Shown piece by piece: positions 16,711 through 25,567 of a DNA stretch of 64,000 nucleotides; the stretch's first letter is position 1, and each line of letters starts with the position of its first letter. Source of the DNA: Bacteroidales bacterium (GTDB lineage: Bacteria > Bacteroidota > Bacteroidia > Bacteroidales > Tenuifilaceae); NCBI GenBank assembly GCA_013141385.1, contig JABFRB010000022.1:182042-246041 (forward strand), in the 5' to 3' direction. A program made the position numbers and the translations under genes. Below the pieces are notes generated by a model. The model was given only the letters and a program-made list of their open reading frames with translations, was not told the DNA's origin and searched no databases.

Positions 16711-17090
16711 GTAGAACCTTTTTTAAAGTTCGAAACCCTTATCACACACAATACAAACAACCTCCACCCAGTATCGCATTTTGCGATTATTTGTTGCTAT
16801 GGGCAAAGAAAATGCAACCCACAAAGGATGGTTGAATCAGTAAAAACCCCCTTCCCCTTAAAAAAAGGTTATAACAGGGCGATGGAATGGAATAGCCACT
16901 ACGCAAAGAGTGCCAGCAACTATCGCAATTTGCGATATAATTACCCGTGGGAATTATGGGTGAGTATTTGCATAGTGTTTTTTGTGCCTTCTTCGTGTTT
17001 TTTGTGGGATAGCTACCGCTTAAACGTTCACTAAGATTTCACAAAGGGCTTTTTGGTAATCATTATTATCTGAGTGAAGTATCAAGAGGA

Positions 17091-17211
17091 TAAAAACCGT
17101 TGTTTTTTTGTTGCCTAAGTTTCTGGGAAGCAAAAAACAATGGTTTTTTTGTTGCCTGAGTTTCTGGGAAGCAAAAAACGATTGTTTTTTCGTTGCCTGA
17201 GTTTCTGACAA
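17091..17211. repeat. 41-bp tandem repeat, about three copies
   Basis: The core GTTGCCT(A/G)AGTTTCTG recurs exactly every 41 bp (at about 17110, 17151 and 17192). Each unit also contains GCAAAAAAC and a T7-8 run that can pair with it. The copies differ at several bases and the first is slightly shorter at its left end. No spacers of constant length with unrelated sequence are present, so it is not a CRISPR. Confidence 0.75.
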
Positions 17212-17327
17212 TGGAAAAACTGCTTTTGATATAGGAAATCTTATACCTGATACTTCTGTTATAATATTTATCATTGTTATCCGATGAAATTTTGAATGAT
17301 ATCTGTTTTAGAATGTTTATTAATATT

Positions 17328-17475
17328 ACGCTGCTCTGCAGCTTAGACTTCTATTTGTAAATTACTCACTACAAATATTTTGCTGCTCTGCAGCTTTTCA
17401 AGCGGTAGCACCGCGATAATATTTGTAGGAAAAATGTTATCTACAGAAAAATAAGCCCTGTAGGGGCGTAATATT
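17328..17475. repeat. Palindromic repeat cluster (GCTGCTCTGCAGC, GCCCTGTAGGGGC)
   Basis: GCTGCTCTGCAGC occurs twice (about 17330 and 17382), followed by AGCGGTAGCACCGC and GCCCTGTAGGGGC, with ACAAATATTT or ATATTTGTAG between them. Such blocks recur between genes in many Bacteroidota genomes. The palindromes are seen; their mobility is inferred. Confidence 0.6.
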
Positions 17476-17791
17476 TTTCAAAGCCTCGTTGTTAATATGT
17501 TTTATGAGATTGTATTTATTTTTATCGGACAGCAGTGAATATTTATAATAGGTTTTTATTTTGAGTTCGATGTAAGAAACAATGTAATATATAATGATTA
17601 TTAAGCATCTATCTACTAACCTCCCAAACCCTCCAAATTCGCAGAAACTGGAAGAGTTAAGGGTAAAATCTTTAAACCAGTAACATTCTATAATAAAACA
17701 ACAAGGTTTTTGGCTGATACTGTTTAATAATTAACTTAGTACTCCAATTCAAATTGCATAGCAATACCGTTTACCCAAATTGAAGGAACAG

Positions 17792-19789
17792 ATGTCAACA
17801 AACAAAGAATTACTAGAAAAGGCGCAAGCCTTAAACAATGAAAAAAAGTATTCTGAGGTAATAGAATTACTCCCTGACAACTTATTGGAAAAATTAAATG
17901 ATGCTGATTTATATGTAGAAAAAGCACATGCACATCATGGATTATATGAAAATGATTTTTGCGAAAATGCGGTTGACAAGGCTCTCGTTATTAATCCAAA
18001 TCAAGCGAAGGCGAACCATTATAAAGGCAATATCTATGTTGATTTAAAGAAATACGATGAAGCAATAAGATATTATAATAAAGCAATAGAAAGCAATCCT
18101 AAATATGCAAATCCTTACAATGGATTAGGAGATGTTTATTCAGATTTGAAAGAATACGACAAGACAATAGAAAACTATAATAGAGCTATTGAACTTGATC
18201 CTAAAAATGCATACACTTATACTGAATTAGGAAATGTTTATAAAAGTTTGCAACAATATGACAAAGCCATAGAAAACTATAATAGAGCTATTGAACTTAA
18301 TTCCAAAGGTAAATATTCTTACCAAGGATTAGGAGTTGTTTATATTAATCTAAAAGACTACGAGAAGGCAATAAAATATTTCAATAAAGCCATAGAACTT
18401 GATCATAAAGATGCATACGCTTACAATGGATTAGGAAATGCTTATTATTGCAAGAAAGAATTCAATAAAGCCAATGAATCCTATAAAGAAGCAATAGAAA
18501 TTGATCCCAATTTTGCATATCCTTACAACGGATTAGGAAATGTTTATAATAATTTGAAAGAATATGACAAAGCAATTGAAAATTATAATAGAGCCATCGA
18601 ACTTAATCCTGGACATAAACATCCATTCAATGGATTAGGAATTGTTTATAATAAGTTGAAAAAATATGACAAAGCCATAGAAAACTTCAATAAAGCTATT
18701 AAACTTGATTCGAAGTATGCTCTTCCTTACTATAACCGTGCCATAACATATAGATTTAGAAATGAGTACCAGAATGCACTTAACGATTTTGAAAAATATA
18801 TTGAGTATACCGAAGATAAATCGGATTACTTTGCATTGCAAGCCCAATCAAAAATTGAAGAATTAAATAAATCGATTACCAGTGCTGATTACGGTATTAT
18901 TGAGCAACTAGTGAAGGGGATTAAAGATATTTTACTGATTAAGAATGGTTCTGTTACCCACTATACCAGCTTAACGGCAGCTAAAGCCATGATTTTAGAT
19001 GATAGTAAGTTTAGGCTATCTGAATGTGCTTTTCTTAACGACTCATCAGAGGGTAGGGAACTCTTCAAGTTTCTGGGAATCTCCGAAGCACCAACCAGAA
19101 GGAGCGAGGAGAATTGCGCAATGCCATTTACTCGAAAGCCCTTTATCGGTAGCTTTGTTTCGGATATTAAGCACGACGATTTAACGCTATGGCGTATGTA
19201 CGGCAAGGAGAGTAAGGAGGAGGCGAAGGGATGTTCAATAACACTTGATAGTAAAAAGTTGCAGGAAAGTTTAATGGATACAATAAAATCTGGAAGCAAA
19301 AAAGATACTCCCGACATGGTGGGTGATGACTTTAACTTCTATAGAATGGTATACAGAACTCAGAATAAAGAGAACTTATTTGTAGTACCAGGAGCTAAAG
19401 ATGAAGAGAAGGAGTTAAATATTTGTATGAACCAATTAGCAGAAAAAGTAAAGGATTATATAGCCAATGTCAAAAAGAAATCATATAGTATTAAAGATTT
19501 ACTGGAGCTGCTAAACTCAATAGCCTATCTATTTAAAAGTGTGGAGTACCAGTACGAGCATGAGATAAGAATGGTGGTAAATGGAGCTGGATTAGAGAAA
19601 AAGATTAATAGTGATAATAACCAGCTAAGAGTTTACATAGAAACAGTACCCATTAACCCTATAATCCAAAAAATCACATTAGGCCCAAAGGTTGAAAGGG
19701 CTGAGGAATGGGCAGCTGCTTTTTATTATGAATTAGACAAACAGCGTCTTCACCCTGAAATCTATATATCGCATTTGCCGTTTAAGTAA
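17792..19789 (+). CDS. TPR protein with C-terminal DUF2971 domain
   Basis: A 665-residue protein. After an N-terminal degenerate repeat come eight 34-residue TPRs (about residues 70-345), several with the consensus YNGLGNVYxxLKEYDKAIEN and AIEL(N/D)P; these are also near-repeats at DNA level with a 102-bp period. The C-terminal 290 residues match the DUF2971 pattern: VTHYTSLTAAKAMI, FRLSECAFLNDSSEG, FIGSFVSDIKHDDLTLWRMYG. DUF2971 has no settled activity and often occurs in accessory or defence-type loci. The start is the ATG at 17792; an in-frame TTG at 17780 is less likely. It sits alone beside a repeat-rich gap and its TPR half is AT-richer than its neighbours, which fits an acquired gene. 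Confidence 0.85.
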   Translation: MSTNKELLEKAQALNNEKKYSEVIELLPDNLLEKLNDADLYVEKAHAHHGLYENDFCENAVDKALVINPNQAKANHYKGNIYVDLKKYDEAIRYYNKAIESNPKYANPYNGLGDVYSDLKEYDKTIENYNRAIELDPKNAYTYTELGNVYKSLQQYDKAIENYNRAIELNSKGKYSYQGLGVVYINLKDYEKAIKYFNKAIELDHKDAYAYNGLGNAYYCKKEFNKANESYKEAIEIDPNFAYPYNGLGNVYNNLKEYDKAIENYNRAIELNPGHKHPFNGLGIVYNKLKKYDKAIENFNKAIKLDSKYALPYYNRAITYRFRNEYQNALNDFEKYIEYTEDKSDYFALQAQSKIEELNKSITSADYGIIEQLVKGIKDILLIKNGSVTHYTSLTAAKAMILDDSKFRLSECAFLNDSSEGRELFKFLGISEAPTRRSEENCAMPFTRKPFIGSFVSDIKHDDLTLWRMYGKESKEEAKGCSITLDSKKLQESLMDTIKSGSKKDTPDMVGDDFNFYRMVYRTQNKENLFVVPGAKDEEKELNICMNQLAEKVKDYIANVKKKSYSIKDLLELLNSIAYLFKSVEYQYEHEIRMVVNGAGLEKKINSDNNQLRVYIETVPINPIIQKITLGPKVERAEEWAAAFYYELDKQRLHPEIYISHLPFK

Positions 19790-19800
19790 AGCCAAAAAGT

Positions 19801-19834
19801 AAGAGTTCCGAACTTTTAAAAAGTTCGGAACTCT
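19801..19834. terminator. 34-bp palindrome between convergent genes, copy 1
   Basis: AAGAGTTCCGAACTTTT and AAAAGTTCGGAACTCTT form a nearly perfect palindrome between two convergent genes, 12 bp after the TPR-DUF2971 stop. It can act as a terminator in both directions. An almost identical copy lies at 29626-29659, also between convergent genes. Confidence 0.7.
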
Positions 19835-19855
19835 TATCACCAATTGGGATAGTAT

Positions 19856-20452
19856 TTATTTCTCCGCATTTTCCAACATCACCTTAACAACATCGTAGCT
19901 TATAGCCCCAAAAATCTCTTCAATATTATCGGTGTAGGTAGAATTATGGCTCATGATAGCATCTTTAATAAAAAAGGCTTTAAAATCATGATTTTCTGCA
20001 CCAATGTACGTTGCCAAAACACAACCAACTGCGCTTAATCCACAAAGAAAAACCGTATTGCAACCTTTATCCTTTAGCACTCTATCCAATTCGGTTTTAT
20101 TAAAACCATCGCCGTAGTGCTTTATAACCCTTGGATCGTCAGGTTTTATCTGAACTGTTGTGGGGAACTCAAAAGCTTCGGAATCGGTTTTAGGCCCTTC
20201 AACTAAATCCTGATGATGGATTCGGATAATTGGGAACCCATTCTTTCTGAAAAGATCAATCATTGCGTTAATCATATACATTCCAACCTCCTTTTCACGA
20301 TCAGGAATCATCGGTAGGTAGGCGTTCTGAATGTCGATAACGAGTAAAGCAGGTCTCATACGTTTCGATTTTTGATCCTTAACCTCCTGCGAGTAGCAAT
20401 TTGCAATGCTAATAAGAAGGGTAAGAATGATAATGGGTAGATTTTTCTTCAT
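19856..20452 (-). CDS. Exported isochorismatase-family cysteine hydrolase
   Basis: A 198-residue protein. A signal peptide is visible (MKKNLPIIILTLLISIANC), with cleavage near residue 22 or lipidation at Cys19. The rest is an isochorismatase-like fold: the catalytic Asp is in LLVIDIQNAYL, the Lys in KHYGDGFNKTEL, and the nucleophile Cys in GLSAVGCVLATYIGA (pattern G-x5-C-V-x2-T). Members hydrolyse amides such as nicotinamide or carbamoyl compounds, or isochorismate; the substrate cannot be told here. Location outside the cytoplasm is somewhat unusual for the family. The FtsX-type permease gene lies upstream on the same strand, separated by a terminator. Confidence 0.85.
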   Translation of the reverse strand: MKKNLPIIILTLLISIANCYSQEVKDQKSKRMRPALLVIDIQNAYLPMIPDREKEVGMYMINAMIDLFRKNGFPIIRIHHQDLVEGPKTDSEAFEFPTTVQIKPDDPRVIKHYGDGFNKTELDRVLKDKGCNTVFLCGLSAVGCVLATYIGAENHDFKAFFIKDAIMSHNSTYTDNIEEIFGAISYDVVKVMLENAEK

Positions 20453-20532
20453 ACTATTTAATTTAAAATGAATAATTTTTAAAGAGTGTACAAGTTATCT
20501 ATAAATATTACTGAGAAGCATTTCTGAAAGTT

Positions 20533-20567
20533 AAAAAATGTGAAGGCTGTTATAAACCTTCACATTT
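20533..20567 (-). terminator. Terminator of the FtsX-type permease gene
   Basis: AAATGTGAAGG and CCTTCACATTT form a perfect 11-bp stem with a 10-base loop. Read on the minus strand it ends in a run of T. It lies about 30 bp after the permease stop. Confidence 0.85.
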
Positions 20568-20595
20568 CTTGTATTACATATCCTCCATAAAATCA

Positions 20596-23013
20596 CTATT
20601 CGTATTTCAACGTTTTAGCAGGATTCATATTCGATGTTCTATATGCCCGAACCCCAATAATAATTAATGCTATAAATAGGGTTATTAAGCCAGAAAGGAT
20701 GAATAACCACCATTTTGTATCGATATGGCTTGCATAGTTTTTTAACCAGCCAGTTGTTGCAAAATAAGTTATAGGCCACGATATAACGTTGGAGATAATT
20801 AGTAGAATTATAAACTCATTCGACATCAGCTTAATAATACTACCCGATGATGCCCCTAAAACCCTTCGTATCCCAATTTCCTTTGTGCGTTGCTCTGCTA
20901 GGAATGAGGTTAAGCCAATTAGTCCCATACTTGCAATAATAATGGCTAAAATGCTAAGCATAATAGTAAACTTTCCAAACTTCTCCTCATCATTATAAAG
21001 GCCGCTAATTTGCTGTTCTAGAATATTATACTCGAATGGTCGGGTGGGAACAAATTTGGTCCATTTACTTTCAATAAACTTAATGGCTTCTTTGTAGTTG
21101 TTCGAGTTTATCCTTACTGCAATAACTTGAGCAAATGCCTGTGGTCTGCGAAACATATCAATAATAAAATTATTCAAAGGGCTACGCAACGACATCGCAT
21201 GAAAGTCTTTAACAACCCCAATAACTCTTTCATCCCCATCTAACGATTTAACCTTTCGCCCAATAGCATTCTCATTTGTCCAACCCATGTTTTTTACCAT
21301 GGTTTCGTTAATCATAACAGCATTTACGGTATCGCTAGGGAAATCTCTGGAGAAAGCCCTACCCGAAACAACCTTAAAATCGAAAGTTTGGATAAAATCC
21401 CAATCAACCAAAAATGCCGGAACATAATAGTCTTCGCCAGCGTTTAATCCCTCAATCTGGTAAGCTCGTGTGTTATGGTTTACACCAAGTACATCCTCCA
21501 TTCCTGTAACAGAAACTATATTTTTATCGCTACGTAATTCCTCTTTAAAAGCCTCGTAATTTCTGAATAGCTGTCCAACGGACTGAAAAGTTATAATTTG
21601 ATCCTTTTTGAAACCAATTTTTGCATTTCGCATAAAGTTAAGCTGAGCAAAAACTACAAATGCACCTATTATTAATCCTATTGAAATTGTAAACTGAAAA
21701 ATCACCAAACCCCTCCGTGCCGTAACACTTTTTGAGCCATTTTTAAGTGATCCTTTCAGTACTTTAAGCGGTTGAAACGATGATAGGAATATTGCTGGGT
21801 ATAATCCGGCAAATAGGCCAACAACTACTGATAAAGGTATGATGAAAGCAAGCAGTTTAGGTTGGAATAAAAATGAGGTGAGTATATGCTTCCCTGTAAA
21901 ATTATTTAATCCTGGAAGGAAAATTTCAACAAGAATTAGAGCGATAATCATTGCAAAAACGCTTTGGATAACAGCTTCACCTAGGAACTGCAAGGCTAAA
22001 CCTTTACGATTACTCCCAAACACCTTTTTAATGCCAATCTCCTTTGCCCTACCTGCGGAGCTTGCTGTAACCAAATTCATAAAATTGATACAGGCAAGAA
22101 TAAGAACAATAGCGGCAATAATTGATAGAATATAAACATACATTATATCGCTATTCTGACGCATTTCATACATGTGGTGCGATTTCAGATGTATATCCTT
22201 TAAGCTCTGTAGGTAGTGTCTTACATCCTGATTTTGAATGCCAGTGTAGTATGTTTTATAGAACTCAGGGAATTTTTTATCGAGCATTTCTGGTTTAATC
22301 CCCGGTTTTAACAGAACGTAAGTCCAGCAAGGATTCCAAATCCAACCGGGGTTAAACTGACCTCTTCCACGGTTGAATTGAATAAAACTTGATAGAGAGG
22401 CCATCAAATCAATCCTTAAATGCGATTGAGCTGGTAGATCCTTTATAATCCCAGTAACTTCAAAGTTTGCAAACTCCTCTACCCGTAAATTTTTGCCAAT
22501 TGGTGATTCTTTCCCAAAATATCTTTTTGCAGTTGATTCAGTTATTACAATTGTTCCCGGTCTGGCAAGGGCTGTTTTTGAATCTCCTTGTACGAAAGGA
22601 ATAGTAAATATATCGAACACGCTCGAATCAGCAAGAACAAAATTTGGTTCATTAAACTTTATAACCTCGTTTTTGCTATTCGTATAATCAAAAAACCATT
22701 GAGGACGCAAAGCATTGAAAAACCTTACTGATTTCTCTACCATATCTGGGTAAGCGGTTTCAAGTGTTGGCCCTAATGGGAATGGACATGTTGCTGCATC
22801 CTCATTAGCATCGTTAGCGTTGTAAAAGCGGTTAACGCGGTATACTCGATCAGCTTTTTCGTTAAACCTATCGTAGCTAAGCTCATCGGTTATGTAAAGT
22901 ACAATAAACATAAAACTTGCTAAACCAATTGCAAGCCCGCTAATGTTGATTAGCGAATAGTTCCAGTATTTTGCAATATTCCTAATTGCGATGGTAATGA
23001 TATGTTTAAACAT
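20596..23013 (-). CDS. FtsX/MacB-type ABC transporter permease, 805 aa
   Basis: A membrane protein with two halves, each ending in an FtsX domain. TM1 lies at residues 20-42 (SLINISGLAIGLASFMFIVLYI), followed by a large periplasmic MacB-PCD region. TM clusters lie at about 285-310, 335-360 and 380-405; a second periplasmic region and a final FtsX domain with three TMs follow. The family signature AKEIGIKKVFGSNR in the first half and TKEIGIRRVLGASSG in the second is clear. Such permeases work with a separate ATPase in lipoprotein or peptide export; no ATPase gene is next to it. An upstream lipoprotein gene on the same strand is 250 bp away. Confidence 0.9.
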   Translation of the reverse strand: MFKHIITIAIRNIAKYWNYSLINISGLAIGLASFMFIVLYITDELSYDRFNEKADRVYRVNRFYNANDANEDAATCPFPLGPTLETAYPDMVEKSVRFFNALRPQWFFDYTNSKNEVIKFNEPNFVLADSSVFDIFTIPFVQGDSKTALARPGTIVITESTAKRYFGKESPIGKNLRVEEFANFEVTGIIKDLPAQSHLRIDLMASLSSFIQFNRGRGQFNPGWIWNPCWTYVLLKPGIKPEMLDKKFPEFYKTYYTGIQNQDVRHYLQSLKDIHLKSHHMYEMRQNSDIMYVYILSIIAAIVLILACINFMNLVTASSAGRAKEIGIKKVFGSNRKGLALQFLGEAVIQSVFAMIIALILVEIFLPGLNNFTGKHILTSFLFQPKLLAFIIPLSVVVGLFAGLYPAIFLSSFQPLKVLKGSLKNGSKSVTARRGLVIFQFTISIGLIIGAFVVFAQLNFMRNAKIGFKKDQIITFQSVGQLFRNYEAFKEELRSDKNIVSVTGMEDVLGVNHNTRAYQIEGLNAGEDYYVPAFLVDWDFIQTFDFKVVSGRAFSRDFPSDTVNAVMINETMVKNMGWTNENAIGRKVKSLDGDERVIGVVKDFHAMSLRSPLNNFIIDMFRRPQAFAQVIAVRINSNNYKEAIKFIESKWTKFVPTRPFEYNILEQQISGLYNDEEKFGKFTIMLSILAIIIASMGLIGLTSFLAEQRTKEIGIRRVLGASSGSIIKLMSNEFIILLIISNVISWPITYFATTGWLKNYASHIDTKWWLFILSGLITLFIALIIIGVRAYRTSNMNPAKTLKYE

Positions 23014-23263
23014 ACTCTTTTCAATTAAATTATTTATAATTTTTTAATTTAATATGGATATGTTTAACTACTAACAAATACCATGAATATTTATTTATCT
23101 ATTTTATAATCATACATTTATATGCCTTTCTGAACTGATTTATATGTACGAAACTGCCCATTAGCTGTACGTAATCGAACAGGTAATGAGCAGTCAAAAC
23201 TAAATGCAAATTGTAAGTAGAAATATTAAAGTTTAGTTCTAAAACTATACTTAAATCATTATC

Positions 23264-24049
23264 CTATTTGGGGTAGTAAAGAAGAAAATCGTACTTAAAA
23301 GTTACTACTCCATCGGGTGTAGGAACATCAAACTGAATTTTTCTTGTACCTAAATCGGGAACAGGGAAATATACCATACCTCTAATGGAATAGCCAGGCG
23401 AAAGGGTTGTTTTCCGAAGCGAAGCCGTTTCCCAAGTATTACGATTATCATTAAGCGATATAATCTGGTTCTCAGTACCAATCTGATTAATAGCAGTAGT
23501 TCCAAGAGCCAAATCAACACCAACTTCCACTAAATCGGTATTGTTAACAGAATTATTTGAATTACCAGAATTTGAATTTTTCATATCGGTATTTGAGGCA
23601 ACAATTGCCAAAGGTATTGCCGCTGCGAATATAGCTACTGCCGCTATTTGTGAGTTTTTCCGAGATGCTTCGGCTCTAGAGTTATCCATATCTATTTTCA
23701 GAAGTTCAGCCTCGGGATCAATGGCGTGGATGGGAACATTATCGTAAATCACACTTTGCGATACATTGTTCCAACGCCCAGCGTAAAATTTTATATCTTC
23801 GGGAGCAACAAGAAAATCAACCCCTTTGCTATTAATTACCTCGATATCAAATATTATATACTTTTCGTTATTACCGTAGTATGATGCATGAACCTCATAG
23901 TCTCCCTTTTTATAGCTAACATACTCCTTCCCTTTCTCCCATGTGGTTTGAGTCTCCTCTGGTTTAAATCGCATAATAGGCTTTGGCGAAAAACATGAGG
24001 TAAGCATTGCAAGAACTGCAATAACAATAGCGGTTTTATAAGTTTTCAT
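23264..24049 (-). CDS. Putative lipoprotein of unknown function
   Basis: A 261-residue protein. The N-terminus is a good lipoprotein signal (IVIAVLAMLTSC, Cys at about 19). The ATG at 24049 gives this signal directly, so I prefer it to the upstream start at 24076. The body has an extracellular beta-rich look, with one Ala/Ile-rich hydrophobic stretch (about residues 130-150, IAAVAIFAAAIPLAIVAS) and an Asn/Ser-rich linker after it. I do not recognise the family. It is on the same strand as the FtsX-type permease, 250 bp upstream, so a link is possible but not shown. Confidence 0.75.
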   Translation of the reverse strand: MKTYKTAIVIAVLAMLTSCFSPKPIMRFKPEETQTTWEKGKEYVSYKKGDYEVHASYYGNNEKYIIFDIEVINSKGVDFLVAPEDIKFYAGRWNNVSQSVIYDNVPIHAIDPEAELLKIDMDNSRAEASRKNSQIAAVAIFAAAIPLAIVASNTDMKNSNSGNSNNSVNNTDLVEVGVDLALGTTAINQIGTENQIISLNDNRNTWETASLRKTTLSPGYSIRGMVYFPVPDLGTRKIQFDVPTPDGVVTFKYDFLLYYPK

Positions 24050-24336
24050 TGTAATATTTTTTGTTTTTAATAGCACAAATATTAATATCCTAATTTCCGA
24101 TATCTAGCAAATATACTGCCAAAAAGGATTTTCCTTTGGTTAAAAAACACTATACTCCAATAAAATGTTGATTGGTAGGTGTTTTTAAAGATATATTAAT
24201 ATGCAATTTGTGATGGTTGTATGTATTAAAAGGATTAAGTAGCCTGAGTTTTGAGGATTAATAAATATGGGTATATTTGTATATAGGGATGTCAAAAACT
24301 AGACCTATAATAAATTAGGTGTAAGCCAATGATATC

Positions 24337-25446
24337 ATGAAACATATAATTACCAAAATACTTGAATTAATTCACTCAAATAGAGAAGGAGATTATTGGG
24401 ATTTCAAAAGAGAGCCGCATGACAATAAAGCGTCTTTATTACATGATATAATATGTTTATCCAATTCTTTACATAAAGGTGAAAAATATTTGATTATTGG
24501 CGTTGCAGACCCAACTGAAAATTGTGAAATAATCGGATTGACTAAAGGACAAGAAAATAGAAAGAATCAATCAAATCTTATAGATTTTTTGCGTAACAAA
24601 CCATTTGCGGGAGGAATAAGACCTGAAATAGAAATTGAAACGATTTTATTAAATAGCTTAGAAGTTGATGTTATAAAAATTAAGGATAATCCATATAAAC
24701 CTTATTATTTAACATCTGACATACGTGATAAAGACAAATGTGTAAAAGCACATCATATTTATACGAGAGTAGTTGATACAAATACACCAATAGATTCTTT
24801 TGCAGATTTGTATCATGTCGAAAAAATGTGGTATCAGAGATTTGGACTAGATTTAAATCCTTCAGAAAGATTTAAAAAACTTTTACTTAGACCAGATGAG
24901 TGGTTTGAGGATTTTGGAAATGTGGAATATGCTTATCATAAAGATTTCCCTGAATTTAGAATAGAGGTCTCAGAGCCAAACGAAATGTGGGAGCCATTCT
25001 GTGAGTTTTATCCAAACAACAAAGGTTATTATGGAAAAGCCTTATTTAAATACCAATTAAATACACTTTTTGAACTAACTTATATCTATTGTGATGAAAT
25101 GAGAATAATGCTTGCCAATCCAAGTTCAAGATATGTCAAAATAGGAAATGAAGAACAATGGTTCTACTATTACGATTTGAGCACTTGGGATGGAATATTT
25201 CTTCAATTTTTACTTCGCAAAAAGATACATTTTGGTTCACGTGGATTAGGTGCACCGTTTTTAATTTTTAATAACAATGACAAAGTGAATGAATTCCAGA
25301 AATATTTAGAAAACAATAAATCAGTTATTGATTCACTGCAACCTGACTGTGTTCCTACTCAGAGAAAGAAAGAGTATAATTCTGTTGTAAGTTTAGAATT
25401 TCTGTGTAAAGCAAAAATGATATTTGAAAAAATGGACTACACCTAA
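24337..25446 (+). CDS. AlbA_2 (Schlafen-type) DNA-binding domain protein
   Basis: A 369-residue protein. Residues 12-130 match the AlbA_2 domain: E-G-D-Y-W-D-F-K-R-E, LLHDIICLSNSLHKG, YLIIGVAD and a later IKDNPYKPYYL strand. The C-terminal 230 residues have no family that I recognise and carry many aromatic residues. AlbA_2 proteins bind nucleic acid and include transcription regulators and accessory or defence genes. The sequence is AT-richer than its neighbours, with many AAA/ATA codons. A palindrome-rich segment follows the stop directly. Both suggest acquisition as a unit; this is inference. Confidence 0.75.
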   Translation: MKHIITKILELIHSNREGDYWDFKREPHDNKASLLHDIICLSNSLHKGEKYLIIGVADPTENCEIIGLTKGQENRKNQSNLIDFLRNKPFAGGIRPEIEIETILLNSLEVDVIKIKDNPYKPYYLTSDIRDKDKCVKAHHIYTRVVDTNTPIDSFADLYHVEKMWYQRFGLDLNPSERFKKLLLRPDEWFEDFGNVEYAYHKDFPEFRIEVSEPNEMWEPFCEFYPNNKGYYGKALFKYQLNTLFELTYIYCDEMRIMLANPSSRYVKIGNEEQWFYYYDLSTWDGIFLQFLLRKKIHFGSRGLGAPFLIFNNNDKVNEFQKYLENNKSVIDSLQPDCVPTQRKKEYNSVVSLEFLCKAKMIFEKMDYT

Positions 25447-25560
25447 CAGCGTATTTATTGTATTTGGGCAGATGACGCATTTGGAGGGTTAGTAGTTTGC
25501 TAGGTTTACTATCGGGTGACGAGTCAGCAGTTTTAACCGCCCAAACAGCACTAATTATTA
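25441..25560. repeat. Palindrome-rich segment directly after the AlbA_2 gene
   Basis: It begins ACCTAACAGCG, overlapping the stop codon, and ends GCCCAAACAGCAC. TTGGGC near the left end pairs with GCCCAA near the right end, and TAGTA/TTACTA form an inner pair. ACCTAAC fits the RYYYAAC half of an integron attC site, but I find no clean GTTRRRY partner. It is therefore only attC-like. Confidence 0.35.
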
Positions 25561-25567
25561 GTACCTT

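Larger units (their letters stand above)
16398..17791. other. Gene-free, repeat-dense region (1.4 kb)
   Basis: No convincing gene is present. After the efflux terminator come several short palindromes of the TCCC-nn-GGGA type (16490-16710), a stretch without structure that I recognise (16720-17090), a 41-bp tandem repeat (17091-17211), then GCTGCTCTGCAGC twice and GCCCTGTAGGGGC (17328-17475). The remainder up to the TPR-DUF2971 gene shows nothing I can name. ORFs here translate to low-complexity or repeat-derived peptides. Confidence 0.7.

Noticed and set aside
16579..17034. A 151-residue plus-strand ORF in the repeat-rich gap
   Set aside because: It crosses several palindromic repeats, has no domain and odd composition; no promoter is visible.
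17091..17211. Possible CRISPR array
   Set aside because: The copies are contiguous and diverged, with no unique spacers, and no cas genes are near.
17020..17274. An 84-residue minus-strand ORF with internal repeats
   Set aside because: Its repeats are only the translation of the 41-bp tandem DNA repeat.
25441..25560. A true integron attC site
   Set aside because: Only one core (RYYYAAC) fits; the matching GTTRRRY core is not found and no integrase is in the window, so I keep it only as attC-like.
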